The notes beneath the pieces are model-generated. The model did no database searches. It was not told the DNA's origin and saw only the letters and a list, made by a program, of their open reading frames with translations. A stretch of DNA of 64,000 nucleotides from Flavobacteriales bacterium UBA7468. Its GTDB lineage: Bacteria > Bacteroidota > Bacteroidia > Flavobacteriales_D > Crocinitomicaceae. Location: NCBI GenBank assembly GCA_002478565.1, contig DLPC01000026.1, positions 124,001 to 188,000 of the forward strand, written 5' to 3'. The first letter of the stretch is position 1. Each line of letters begins with the position of its first letter. The position numbers were made by a program, and so were the translations under genes. This document shows positions 7,448 through 15,397 of this stretch, in pieces.

Positions 7448-8317
7448 TTACCCGAGTACTTCGGCCATCTTAGCACCAATTTGTGCAGGAGAGTCTACGA
7501 CATGAATGCCACACTCGCGCATGATGCGTTTTTTAGCTTCAGCAGTGTCATCGGCTCCACCGACAATTGCACCAGCATGACCCATTGTACGGCCTTTAGG
7601 AGCTGTTTCACCAGCGATAAAACCTACTACTGGTTTGGTCCCGTTTTCTTTAATCCAACGAGCTGCAATAGCTTCTAGGTTGCCTCCGATTTCACCAATC
7701 ATTACAATCCCTTCTGTTTCAGGATCATTCATGAGTAGTTCAACCGCTTCACGTGTTGTGGTTCCGATAATTGGGTCACCTCCAATTCCGATAGCTGTCG
7801 TAATACCCATTCCAGCTTTTGCGACTTGGTCAGCGGCTTCGTAGGTTAGCGTACCTGACTTTGATACAATTCCAATTTTACCTTTTTTGAAGACAAAACC
7901 AGGCATGATACCAACTTTTGCTTCTCCCGCTGTAATAACTCCCGGACAATTTGGACCAATTAGACGTGTATTGTAAGCTTTGATGTATTCTTTTGCTTTT
8001 ACCATGTCGTTTACTGGGATTCCCTCTGTAATACAAACAATGACTTTGATTCCGGCTTCTGCTGCTTCCATGATGGCGTCTGCTGCAAAGGCAGGTGGAA
8101 CAAAAATAATAGAGGTATCGGCCTGAGTTTGTTGTACAGCATCAGCAACAGTATTGAATACTGGGCGTTCGAGGTGTAGCGTTCCGCCTTTACCTGGAGT
8201 TACGCCTCCTACAACGTTTGTTCCAAATTCGATCATTTGGCCAGCGTGGAAGGTACCTTCGCTACCTGTAAATCCTTGTACAATTACTCTTGAATTTTTA
8301 TTTACCAATACACTCAT
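7448..8317 (-). CDS. sucD: Succinyl-CoA synthetase alpha subunit
   Basis: A 289-residue ADP/GDP-forming succinyl-CoA ligase alpha subunit of the TCA cycle. It has the N-terminal CoA-binding domain (GFTGSEGTFHAGQMIEFG, residues 15-32, and GGVTPGKGG, 38-45) and the phosphohistidine site GRTMGHAGAIVGG with H247 as the active histidine. The length equals the usual family length. The beta subunit gene is not nearby, which is common in Bacteroidota. It lies downstream of the FKBP lipoprotein gene, 34 bases away, with its own likely promoter. Confidence 0.98.
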   Translation of the reverse strand: MSVLVNKNSRVIVQGFTGSEGTFHAGQMIEFGTNVVGGVTPGKGGTLHLERPVFNTVADAVQQTQADTSIIFVPPAFAADAIMEAAEAGIKVIVCITEGIPVNDMVKAKEYIKAYNTRLIGPNCPGVITAGEAKVGIMPGFVFKKGKIGIVSKSGTLTYEAADQVAKAGMGITTAIGIGGDPIIGTTTREAVELLMNDPETEGIVMIGEIGGNLEAIAARWIKENGTKPVVGFIAGETAPKGRTMGHAGAIVGGADDTAEAKKRIMRECGIHVVDSPAQIGAKMAEVLG

Positions 8318-8338
8318 AGTATGTTATTTTTTGCGTGT

Positions 8339-8365
8339 CAAAAATAAGCATTTATTTGGCATCAA
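8339..8365 (-). promoter_or_regulatory. Candidate sucD promoter
   Basis: On the minus strand, TTG (8365-8363) and TATTTTTG (8346-8339) are separated by 16 bases, one short of the usual range. The box ends 21 bases before the sucD ATG. The -33 part lies inside the last codons of the upstream FKBP gene. Confidence 0.45.
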
Positions 8366-8795
8366 CGATGGTTAAATCAAAATACAATATTTTATCTTTT
8401 GAAATTTTTTCGGTACCCGCCTGGCCGTAGGCAAGTTGAGGTGGTGCAATACAACGCAATTTGCTGCCTGCAGGTAATTGGTATAGCGCTTCTTGCCAAG
8501 CTTTGATCAAGCCATTTAAAGGGAGTCCGATTGGTTGATCTTGTTTTTCTATGCGTTCACCTGAAAGTAGGTATAGTTCATAGGTAACCCAGATGCTATC
8601 TTGAATTTGAATTTTTTTACCGTTGCCTAGACTATCTATTTTCAGATATAGACCGCTGCCCGTAGGTTTTAAATTGAGGTGTTTTTTGGCAATGTATTGC
8701 TTGATTTGTTGATCAAAATTGTTGGTTTGGTCTTTGGAATAGCCACATGCAAATAACAAACAAGCAACACAGCAAAAGAATAAAAATCGAATCAT
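8352..8795 (-). CDS. FKBP-type peptidyl-prolyl isomerase lipoprotein
   Basis: A 147-residue lipoprotein. The signal peptide ends in the lipobox LLFAC, with the cysteine at residue 17. The rest is an FKBP domain: the segment LIKAWQEALYQLPAGSKLRCIAPPQLAYG (quoted in two parts by its key residues W99, G109 and the YG near 122) matches the FKBP core that forms the proline pocket. Such proteins help fold secreted or outer-membrane proteins. Its ATG overlaps the methyltransferase stop (ATGA), so the two are probably translated together. A few pocket residues differ from canonical FKBPs, so isomerase activity is likely but not certain. Confidence 0.85.
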   Translation of the reverse strand: MIRFLFFCCVACLLFACGYSKDQTNNFDQQIKQYIAKKHLNLKPTGSGLYLKIDSLGNGKKIQIQDSIWVTYELYLLSGERIEKQDQPIGLPLNGLIKAWQEALYQLPAGSKLRCIAPPQLAYGQAGTEKISKDKILYFDLTIVDAK

Positions 8796-9517
8796 GGTTT
8801 TTGCAAAACAGCTAAATAATGATCTTCAAGGGTACTTGCTCGGCGACATTTGAAACCAATCTCGGTGGCATGTTGATGGAGGGTATCGTAGTCAACGTAG
8901 AGCCACTCAAATGTTGGACCACTGATTTTTTTATAGTGCATTTGAAATTTAAAATTGCCGTAGTATTCGGCATTTAGATCAAGCCAAACTGAACCGTCTT
9001 CATCTTCGTAGAGGTATTTGACGTCGGTGGAGTCAGCGATAAGGCAGCCTCCTGGCTCAAGTAAATCGAAAGCATGTTTTAAAAAAGCAGGCAATTTTGA
9101 AAGTTTTTGTGCCAAGCCAAATCCGTTCATCAAAGATAGGATTGTGTTGTATTTGTGCTTGGTATTTAGGCTAAAGAAATCAAGTTGTTTGGCATTCAGA
9201 CCAAGCGTCTTCATGTAGCTTACTGCTCCTGCAGAAAGATCTATAGGGCTGACATCCAGTCCGTAATCTTGAAGAACCAAGCTGTGGACACCTGCGCCAG
9301 CGCCGATATCTAGAACTTTTCCTTTGCACAGACTCAATGCCTCGAGTTCCAAGTCCGGCATGTCTTTTTCTGTACGAAATAAAACTTCAATCGGAATGAT
9401 GTCGTCGTCACAAAGGTCTGAGGAAACGATGATATCAAAAGGCTTTTTTGTTTTTGCGTAATCAAGGATGGCTTGACCGATAGGGTCTCCGGTTGGAGTG
9501 GTATTTTTAGTATTCAT
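8792..9517 (-). CDS. SAM-dependent methyltransferase (class I)
   Basis: A methyltransferase of 241 residues. Motif I, VLDIGAGAGVHSLVL, binds S-adenosylmethionine at about residues 66-80, followed by an acidic motif II region (LDVSPIDLS) and LLEPGGCLIADS at about 146-157. The start is set at the ATG 9517, which overlaps the preceding stop by 11 bases. A longer frame to 9640 would add 41 residues rich in Thr and Met that lie inside the upstream gene and look like out-of-frame sequence. The substrate cannot be deduced. It lies between the acidic PRiA4-like gene and the FKBP gene in one leftward unit. Confidence 0.85.
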   Translation of the reverse strand: MNTKNTTPTGDPIGQAILDYAKTKKPFDIIVSSDLCDDDIIPIEVLFRTEKDMPDLELEALSLCKGKVLDIGAGAGVHSLVLQDYGLDVSPIDLSAGAVSYMKTLGLNAKQLDFFSLNTKHKYNTILSLMNGFGLAQKLSKLPAFLKHAFDLLEPGGCLIADSTDVKYLYEDEDGSVWLDLNAEYYGNFKFQMHYKKISGPTFEWLYVDYDTLHQHATEIGFKCRRASTLEDHYLAVLQKP

Positions 9518-10073
9518 ATTCGTTGTAATCAGTGAGGTCATCATCGGCGTAATCGTCGTCGAAGTCTTGGAAGCCAAATTCGTCATCGTCATCGTCTGTG
9601 GCTTGATTACCGAGTTCTTCGTCTCCAAAAAGGTTTTCATCGAGTAAGGCGCGAGATTGTTCAGTTGGGGCTGTGCCTATAGCCAATGCCATCAGAGGAG
9701 TTTCGGGTGTTTCTTTTTCATAGGCAATGAGCTCGATTAAAAAAATCCACATGCGCATGAAATCATAGACCAAAATAAAGCGTTGATCAGGCTCTTGTAT
9801 GAAATCTTGAATTTGTGCTTGTTTCATGACACTTGCAGGCTCATCTATGGCGTCGTCGTCGTAGGAAAGGTCGAGTAAAGAAAGCTCATGTCCTTTGTCC
9901 CAAGCATCATTGGAGACATAAAAGCTTGCCATTTGATCTCCTTTAAAATCAAAGGCTTGCATGATGGCATGATAAAAAGTCTCAAAATCGGCATCATTGG
10001 CAATGATGATATCTCTGAAAACTTCTTCGTTTTTATCGCTATCGAGTAAGACTCGAAATTTTAATCCAGGCAT
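9507..10073 (-). CDS. PRiA4-ORF3-like protein with acidic tail
   Basis: A 188-residue protein whose first 140 residues fit the plasmid pRiA4b ORF3-like family: FRVLLDSDKNEEVFRDI at the start, then FYHAIMQAFDFKGDQMASFYVSNDAWDKG (key W at about residue 58) and a YDFMRMWIFLIELIAYEKE stretch. The last 45 residues are dominated by Asp and Glu and are probably disordered. The family name comes from a plasmid gene, but such proteins are common in Bacteroidota chromosomes and there is no other mobile signature here. The function is unknown. It lies 29 bases after the CCA-adding enzyme gene and overlaps the methyltransferase. Confidence 0.8.
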   Translation of the reverse strand: MPGLKFRVLLDSDKNEEVFRDIIIANDADFETFYHAIMQAFDFKGDQMASFYVSNDAWDKGHELSLLDLSYDDDAIDEPASVMKQAQIQDFIQEPDQRFILVYDFMRMWIFLIELIAYEKETPETPLMALAIGTAPTEQSRALLDENLFGDEELGNQATDDDDDEFGFQDFDDDYADDDLTDYNEYEY

Positions 10074-10102
10074 CTCTTTCTGATTTATGTTAAAGTTAAG
10101 GA

Positions 10103-11539
10103 TTATTCAGCAGGCGCAGGTGGCTGATGCACAATTAAGCCTAACGAAGCGCCTATTTTGAGCATTTCTGCCACAGCCTCTGTGTAATCGTTGGAGATAT
10201 CTCCTTCGAGTATGGCATCCTTGATGTGAGTTTTGATAATGCCAATTTCTGAACAGGGCCCGATTTGAAAGGTATCCATGATTAATTGACCTGAAACAGG
10301 TGGCTGAAAATTACGAACGCGGTCCTTTTCTTCGACAACTTTTAATTTTTCAGCAACTAATTCAAAGTTTTGTTTGTAACGCTTTACTTTAAACTCATTT
10401 TTGCTGGTGATATCGGCATTACACAGTGTCATGAGGTCATCGATGTCGTCACCAGCCTCATGAAGTAAGCGACGGATGGCAGCGTCTGTTACAGATCCTT
10501 TTACTAATGCGATTGGTCTCAAATGCAAACGAACGAGTTTTTGGACGTATTTCATTTGATGGTCAAGAGGCAGCCGCAATCGTTTAAAAATTCGGGGCAC
10601 CATTTTGGCACCTAATTCTTCGTGGCCATGAAAAGTCCATCCAACAACTTTGTCAAATCGTTTTGTCGGTGGTTTGGCGATGTCGTGTAGAATTGCCGCC
10701 CATCGGAGCCAAAGGTCAGTGGTGTGTTGTGAGATATTATCTAGAACTTCTAAGGTGTGTAAGAAATTGTCTTTGTGCGCTTTGCCATCTTTGGTTTCGA
10801 TGCCTTGAAGGGCAATCATTTCTGGAAAAAATTGCTCGAGCAACGTTGTAACCTGCAATAGTTTGAAGGCCCTCGATGGTGTTTTGGTCAAGATCATTTT
10901 ATTGAGTTCATCGGTGATGCGCTCTTGAGAAATGATCGATAATCGGGGTGCAAGCTGTGTCATGGCTTCAAGACTACTGCGCTCTATTTTGAATTCGAGT
11001 CGGGTGGCAAAACGGATGGCTCTGAGCATGCGCAATGGGTCATCGTTGTAGGTTACGATGGGGTCAAGCGGCGTTCGAATGACACCTTTTTCAAGATCAG
11101 CTAATCCATTGAATGGATCAATGAGTTGACCAAAATCGGCTTGATTGAGACTGATGGCCATGGAGTTAATCGTGAAATCGCGGCGGTTTTGGTCGTCTTG
11201 AAGGGTGCCGCTTTCCGTGAATGGTTTTCTGGAATCAGCTTGATAAGATTCTTTACGGGCGCCGACAAATTCGACGTCAAGGTCTTTGTATCTAAAATGG
11301 GCCGTCCCATAATTCTTAAATACACTTACTTTTTTAACTTTGAGGATTTGCGCTACGGCATTTGCTAAGGCTGGCCCGTCTCCAATAACTAAAATGTCGA
11401 TGTCTTTGCTGGGAATCTCAAGTAATAGATCTCTCACCCAACCACCAATTACATATACTTCAACACCCTCTTTTGCTGCATGTTGAGCGAGGACCTTGAA
11501 AACAGGATGTTTGAGCTGAGTGGCGTAAGAAAAATCCAT
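10103..11539 (-). CDS. cca: tRNA nucleotidyltransferase (CCA-adding) with HD domain
   Basis: A 478-residue poly(A) polymerase/CCA-adding family enzyme, which builds or repairs the 3' CCA of tRNAs. The nucleotidyltransferase signature GGWVRDLLL (32-40) is followed by the catalytic DxD (D46, D48). A central RRDFTINSMA and RMLRAIRFA motif pair sets ATP/CTP selection and RNA binding. A C-terminal HD phosphohydrolase-type domain contains HDIAKPP. The ATG at 11539 is preferred over a TTG three codons upstream. It starts 47 bases after the RRM gene in the same direction. The enzyme is needed at least for tRNA-Glu copy 2, which lacks an encoded CCA. Confidence 0.95.
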   Translation of the reverse strand: MDFSYATQLKHPVFKVLAQHAAKEGVEVYVIGGWVRDLLLEIPSKDIDILVIGDGPALANAVAQILKVKKVSVFKNYGTAHFRYKDLDVEFVGARKESYQADSRKPFTESGTLQDDQNRRDFTINSMAISLNQADFGQLIDPFNGLADLEKGVIRTPLDPIVTYNDDPLRMLRAIRFATRLEFKIERSSLEAMTQLAPRLSIISQERITDELNKMILTKTPSRAFKLLQVTTLLEQFFPEMIALQGIETKDGKAHKDNFLHTLEVLDNISQHTTDLWLRWAAILHDIAKPPTKRFDKVVGWTFHGHEELGAKMVPRIFKRLRLPLDHQMKYVQKLVRLHLRPIALVKGSVTDAAIRRLLHEAGDDIDDLMTLCNADITSKNEFKVKRYKQNFELVAEKLKVVEEKDRVRNFQPPVSGQLIMDTFQIGPCSEIGIIKTHIKDAILEGDISNDYTEAVAEMLKIGASLGLIVHQPPAPAE

Positions 11540-11586
11540 GGGGGACAAAGTTAAAAGTAATCCCCGAAACTAATGCTTTAGTTGAA

Positions 11587-12177
11587 CTAGATTTCGTCGT
11601 CGTCGTCGTCGTCAAAGAAGTCGTCGTCGTCATCTGACTTCTTGTAGTTAAACAATTCGTCGTCTAGGTCATCGTCGTCATCGTCAAAGAAACGCGAATT
11701 TTTCCCGCTTTTTTTATAAGCGTCCATTTTAGGTTTCTTAGTTCGGTTGTCGTCGTCACTTCCTTTGCGGTCTTTGTCTTTGCTTTTTTTCCTTGGCTCG
11801 AGTTTTGGCGAACCAAATGCAGGTGCTCCGATTTCGGTATCAGGAACCGTGGGTACTCTGAAATTTTCTGGCCTCGAAGTAGTTTCTGTTGAACTGGAGT
11901 TTTGAGGTGTTCTAGGAGCAGGGCGATCGTTATTGCGCTGTTCGGCTTCTTTAACTGCTAGAGCACGACCATTGATGACATGGCCATCAAGACCATCAAT
12001 TGCAGCTAAGGCTTCTTGTTTGTCAGCCATTTCCACAAAGGCGAATCCTCGGGGTTTGCCAGTTTCACGGTCTGTAGCAATGGTGGCTTTGAGAACCGTG
12101 CCGTAAGCTTCGAAAAGTGCTCGAAGCTCTTGATTTGTAACGCCAAAGTCTAGTTTGGCAACAAAAATACTAGTCAT
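11587..12177 (-). CDS. RRM RNA-binding protein with a long acidic/lysine-rich tail
   Basis: A 196-residue protein. Residues 1-80 form one RNA recognition motif with RNP2 IFVAKL (4-9) and RNP1 RGFAFVEM (43-50). Residues 81-120 are a polar linker. The rest is low-complexity: a lysine-rich block (KKSKDKDRK) and then repeated aspartate runs ending DDDDEI. Small RRM proteins are common in Bacteroidota and cyanobacteria, where several respond to cold. Such an acidic tail of about 100 residues is longer than usual for them. The aspartates are encoded by near-perfect GAC/GAT repeats (11594-11613 and nearby). It lies upstream of cca and has its own promoter. Confidence 0.93.
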   Translation of the reverse strand: MTSIFVAKLDFGVTNQELRALFEAYGTVLKATIATDRETGKPRGFAFVEMADKQEALAAIDGLDGHVINGRALAVKEAEQRNNDRPAPRTPQNSSSTETTSRPENFRVPTVPDTEIGAPAFGSPKLEPRKKSKDKDRKGSDDDNRTKKPKMDAYKKSGKNSRFFDDDDDDLDDELFNYKKSDDDDDFFDDDDDDEI

Positions 12178-12227
12178 AGAAGAAATTAAACGACGCAGAA
12201 TTAGGTAAATACTTCAAGTTCTTGCTC

Positions 12228-12256
12228 CGAAATTAGAATAAAAATGAAAAATACAA
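12228..12256 (-). promoter_or_regulatory. Candidate promoter for the RRM gene
   Basis: On the minus strand, TTG (12256-12254), an 18-base spacer and TAATTTCG (12235-12228), one mismatch from TAnnTTTG. It would leave an untranslated leader of about 45 bases before the ATG at 12177. Confidence 0.35.
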
Positions 12257-12260
12257 TGCT

Positions 12261-12283
12261 TTTTGTAAAAAAATATTACAAAA
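12261..12283. promoter_or_regulatory. Inverted repeat between two divergent promoters
   Basis: TTTTGTAA, 7 bases, TTACAAAA: perfect 8-base arms, with a further GC/GC pair if one T is bulged. It lies between the leftward RRM promoter and the rightward promoter at 12303, about 20 bases from the latter, where a shared operator would sit. No T-run follows it on either strand. Confidence 0.4.
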
Positions 12284-12302
12284 GCGCTGTATTTCCACGT
12301 AC

Positions 12303-12330
12303 TTGCTAAGAAACAAACACCTTATATTTG
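12303..12330 (+). promoter_or_regulatory. Promoter of the 12335-13726 unit, nearly leaderless
   Basis: TTG (12303-12305), a 17-base spacer and TATATTTG (12323-12330) match the Bacteroidota consensus exactly. Only four bases separate the box from the ATG at 12335, so transcription should start at or next to the start codon. Confidence 0.75.
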
Positions 12331-12334
12331 CAGC

Positions 12335-12580
12335 ATGCGCCTGATCAAGCAAATACCCCACGAGCATTTTTTGGTGCAAGTCCACCAGTATAATAACAAG
12401 TACATTTTAAGCATAACACTCGATGAATACGAGCAGTCGTTTAAGGTACCTGTAGATATGATTTCCGATTTGTCTTTACTCGAAGCTGCGCTTCAATCTA
12501 GTTTTTACTCCTCGTGCTTACAAGATTTTATAAAAATGCGCGAACGTTGGCTACAGGTTCAACAACAAATTCAACAATAA
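12335..12580 (+). CDS. Small protein of unknown function (81 residues)
   Basis: An 81-residue soluble protein with no motif I recognise. The first half shows alternating hydrophobic residues (FLVQVHQYNNKYILSITL), suggesting beta strands. The end is helical and rich in Gln (QVQQQIQQ). It starts four bases after a consensus -7 box and is followed with one base between by the OmpH-like lipoprotein gene, so it is the first gene of a three-gene unit. Its tight spacing and good promoter support it as real. Confidence 0.75.
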   Translation: MRLIKQIPHEHFLVQVHQYNNKYILSITLDEYEQSFKVPVDMISDLSLLEAALQSSFYSSCLQDFIKMRERWLQVQQQIQQ

Positions 12581-12581
12581 C

Positions 12582-13175
12582 ATGAAAAAGAACTTATTTT
12601 TTTTAGGATTATCCTTTATTTTACTCGGTGCTTGTAGTGAAACAAAAAAACCGAGCACCAAATCAATTCCGAAAGTTGAAGCCAAAGACCTCGATGGGCT
12701 AAAAATTGCCTACTACTCCAATGACAGCATCAAAAAATATTTCGAATATTTTAAAAGAGAAGAAGCACAAGCGGAAAAGAAACAGCGCGCATTTGAAGCA
12801 GAATTGACAAGAAGAAATAAAGCTTACGAAGATTTTGTCATTAAAAAAGAACAAGAGGCGCGCGCAGGGCTTTTGTCTCAAAACGAATTGGCTATGGTCC
12901 AACAAAAAGCACAACAAATGCAGTCTGACCTCATGCGATATCAGCAGCAAGAAGGTCAAAAAATAGAAAAAGCGACCCTTAAATCTCTGCAAGACATCAA
13001 TAAAAAGGTTGAAACTTGGGGGAAGAAATATTGCGAAATGCATCAAATTGATCTTCTACTTATTCAAGGGGAAGGTGGGCAAATCAATTACATCAATAAA
13101 AATATGGATGTTACTAAGGCCTTCATCAGCTTTCTCAATGAAAATCAAAAAGAAATCGAAAAGGATCTTCAATAA
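12582..13175 (+). CDS. OmpH/Skp-like lipoprotein
   Basis: A 197-residue lipoprotein. The signal peptide ends in the lipobox LLGAC, with the cysteine at residue 18. The mature part has the layout of OmpH/Skp periplasmic chaperones: a short beta segment (DGLKIAYYSNDSI), a long charged coiled coil (about 60-140, rich in Glu, Gln and Lys) and a returning C-terminal strand with the DLLLIQGEGGQINYIN pattern. Skp proteins hold unfolded outer-membrane proteins. Lipid anchoring is a variation seen in Bacteroidota. The stop overlaps the ATG of the DUF4924 gene by one base (TAATG). Confidence 0.85.
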   Translation: MKKNLFFLGLSFILLGACSETKKPSTKSIPKVEAKDLDGLKIAYYSNDSIKKYFEYFKREEAQAEKKQRAFEAELTRRNKAYEDFVIKKEQEARAGLLSQNELAMVQQKAQQMQSDLMRYQQQEGQKIEKATLKSLQDINKKVETWGKKYCEMHQIDLLLIQGEGGQINYINKNMDVTKAFISFLNENQKEIEKDLQ

Positions 13176-13726
13176 TGCAGCCTAATTCAGCACTCAAAGA
13201 AAGCAACGTCGCAGAATACTTGCTCTATATTTATCAAATTGAAGCAATGGTTCGCAGCTTTAATTTTGACCTCAACCTGATCAACAACCAACTCTTAATT
13301 CCAGGGTCGAAAACTTCTGATGAACTGGCAAAACATCAAGAATGGTATGTCAACTTAATCGATGAAATGCAACGTCGTGGGTTGCAGAAGGATGGACACA
13401 TTGAAGAAGTAGAGGAGATCTTGATGGAGCTCGTTTACCTGCACAATACCCTGCTTACGATTGTCAATGACGAAAAATACAAAACACTCTGTGAGCAAGC
13501 ACAGCCAGACCTATTAGAATTTAAGAAACGCTCTAATATGAGTCAACGACAAGATGTCGAGGCACTGCTCCATGCGATGTTTATGAAGTTACAACTCAAA
13601 ATGAAGCAACAAGAAATTAGTCCCGAAACCGAGGCTGCTTTTGATTTGTTTAGAATACAGTTGGCATATTTATCAAGGGCTTACAACCAGATGAAAACCG
13701 GAGCACTCAATTTTTTTCAAAATTAA
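13175..13726 (+). CDS. DUF4924 family protein
   Basis: A 183-residue, all-helical soluble protein. Its start, NVAEYLLYIYQIEAMVRSF (residues 10-28), is the recognisable signature of DUF4924, a Bacteroidota-restricted family. The family's role is not known. It is translationally coupled to the OmpH-like lipoprotein gene (one-base overlap) and its 3' end overlaps the convergent HSDR_N-like gene by 20 bases. The link to the lipoprotein may point to a cell-envelope role, but that is inference from position only. Confidence 0.85.
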   Translation: MQPNSALKESNVAEYLLYIYQIEAMVRSFNFDLNLINNQLLIPGSKTSDELAKHQEWYVNLIDEMQRRGLQKDGHIEEVEEILMELVYLHNTLLTIVNDEKYKTLCEQAQPDLLEFKKRSNMSQRQDVEALLHAMFMKLQLKMKQQEISPETEAAFDLFRIQLAYLSRAYNQMKTGALNFFQN

Positions 13727-14177
13727 AGGCTTTAGGAAAGTCTTCACAAACAGCCAACGTGCCGTTTTCTTTATTTAGCGCGTAAATTAGGTGTGAAAGC
13801 CCATTGCTGAGGGCAATGAAGGGTGCTTGTATATTACGTTGATAAACTGCTACTTGCTGAAATACTGCCTCTGAAAGGGAAATCTGAGGAGCTTTGCATT
13901 CAATAAGCAGCAGCGGGTTAAACGCTTGGTCATAGACCACAATATCCCAACGTTTGGTAAAGCCATCATATTTGATTTGCTTTTCCACACTTATTTTCTC
14001 CAATGGAAACCCTGATTGCAAGTGCAAATAGGCGACAAGATGTTGCCTGACCCACTCTTCCGGAGTTAAGACTAGATATTTTCGCCTGATCAGGCATTGG
14101 ACCAAAAGTTTTTGATCTGCTTGACGCTGTATTTTGAGTGGCGCAGGAGGCAGATTAAGTGGTATAAGTTCCGGCAT
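13707..14177 (-). CDS. HSDR_N-like PD-(D/E)xK nuclease-fold protein, stand-alone
   Basis: A 156-residue protein matching the type I restriction enzyme R-subunit N-terminal domain (HSDR_N_2). The probable PD-(D/E)xK core is D at about residue 94 (KRWDIVVYD) and ECK at about 109-111 (LLLIECKAP), followed by the helix with Q at about 123. There is no helicase domain and no restriction or modification partner nearby, so this is not an R-M system. Short stand-alone versions are common in Bacteroidota, with no established role. It is the last gene of the 11-gene leftward train, and its ATG overlaps the ald stop by one base. Confidence 0.82.
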   Translation of the reverse strand: MPELIPLNLPPAPLKIQRQADQKLLVQCLIRRKYLVLTPEEWVRQHLVAYLHLQSGFPLEKISVEKQIKYDGFTKRWDIVVYDQAFNPLLLIECKAPQISLSEAVFQQVAVYQRNIQAPFIALSNGLSHLIYALNKENGTLAVCEDFPKAFNFEKN

Positions 14178-15397
14178 TAAATTCCAGGCAAAATAAGGTT
14201 GATATCCTTGTATTGAAGATCAAAAACCTTTCCTAATACTTCATTGGTCAGGATGCCCCTGAACATGTAAACACCATTTCTAAAACCAGCATGGGTACGA
14301 ATGAGGTCTGCAACACCGCCGCGATCTCCCATTTCAAGTAGGAGTGGAGATAGGGTGTTTGAGAGTGCAAACGAAGCAGTCCTTGAAACACGGGAAGCAA
14401 TGTTTGGTACACAATAATGTGTTACGCCATGTTTCTCAAAGGTAGGCTCGCTATGATTGGTAATTCTGGATGTTTCAAAACAACCACCTTGGTCAATACT
14501 GATATCAAGCACAACAGATCCTGGTTTCATTTGTGCAATCATGTCTTCACTGACCACACACGGAGTGCGTCCAATATTGGAGCGCAAGGCGCCGATGACC
14601 ACATCGGCTCTTCTGATGGCTTTGGCCAGTACTTTTGGCTGAAGTATGGAAGTATGGACACGTACACCGAGGTCATTTTGTAGGCGTCTGAGTCTAGAAA
14701 GAGAGTTGTCAAAAACTTTGACAGATGCACCGAGGCCCAGCGCAGAGCGCGTTGCAAACTCACCAACCGTACCAGCGCCAATCACCACAATTTCGGTGGG
14801 TTGAACCCCTGCAATGCCACCAAGCATGAGCCCTTTGCCTTGCGAAAAAGAAGAGAGCAGCTCACCAGCAACCAAGATGGAGGTGGTGCCGGCAATTTCA
14901 CTCATAGTACGCACAATAGAGAAGACACCTTCTTCGTCGCGAATGTAGTCCCAGGCAATGGCAGTGATTTTTTTTGCACTGAGTAGTTGTAAGATTTCTT
15001 TGGGTTGTGTTGAAAGTTGAAGTGCCGAAATAAAAGTTTGATTACCCGGCATAAAACTGATTTCTTCTTCGGAAGGTGGAGCGACTTTTAAAATGATGTC
15101 TGCTTGGTATACGCCTTTGCGGTCATAGATGATTTGTGCGCCGGCTTCACTGTATTCGTTGTCAGAGAAATTAGAACCTTTTCCGGCTTCAGTTTCAACT
15201 AAAACTTGATGCCCATTTGCTATAAGTAAGGAAACGGCTTCGGGTACTAAAGCTACCCGGCGTTCTTGAAAGGAAGTTTCTTTTGGAATACCAATCAATA
15301 AATCGCCTTTCTTTTTTCTGACTTCTAATAAATCTTCTTTGGGAAGCAAACCACCCTGTTGAATGAGTGTTTTCAGTATGTTTTGATCAGTTGTCAT
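14177..15397 (-). CDS. ald: Alanine dehydrogenase
   Basis: A 406-residue protein of the alanine dehydrogenase/PNT family, which converts L-alanine to pyruvate and ammonia with NAD. The N-terminal signature GIPKETSFQERRVALVPEAV (about 36-55) and the NAD-binding VVIGAGTVGEFATRSALGLGA pattern (about 209-229, with GxGxxG-like glycines) are clear. The first 30 residues precede the usual domain start; this short extension is seen in Bacteroidota members. It overlaps tsaE by 11 bases upstream and the HSDR_N-like gene by one base downstream. Membrane transhydrogenase segments are absent, which supports the dehydrogenase call. Confidence 0.93.
   Translation of the reverse strand: MTTDQNILKTLIQQGGLLPKEDLLEVRKKKGDLLIGIPKETSFQERRVALVPEAVSLLIANGHQVLVETEAGKGSNFSDNEYSEAGAQIIYDRKGVYQADIILKVAPPSEEEISFMPGNQTFISALQLSTQPKEILQLLSAKKITAIAWDYIRDEEGVFSIVRTMSEIAGTTSILVAGELLSSFSQGKGLMLGGIAGVQPTEIVVIGAGTVGEFATRSALGLGASVKVFDNSLSRLRRLQNDLGVRVHTSILQPKVLAKAIRRADVVIGALRSNIGRTPCVVSEDMIAQMKPGSVVLDISIDQGGCFETSRITNHSEPTFEKHGVTHYCVPNIASRVSRTASFALSNTLSPLLLEMGDRGGVADLIRTHAGFRNGVYMFRGILTNEVLGKVFDLQYKDINLILPGI

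Noticed and set aside
9507..10073. Possible plasmid or transposon gene (PRiA4-ORF3-like)
   Set aside because: The family name is historical. No terminal repeats, transposase or change in base composition surround it, and it overlaps a chromosomal methyltransferase gene.
11549..11586. GGGGA...TCCCC pairing between cca and the RRM gene as a terminator
   Set aside because: The stem is only about five bases with a loop of about 15 and no T-run in the reading direction.
13707..14177. Possible restriction-modification or defence system (HSDR_N domain)
   Set aside because: Only the nuclease-like domain is present. There is no helicase, methylase, specificity subunit or defence partner nearby, and the gene is coupled to alanine dehydrogenase.
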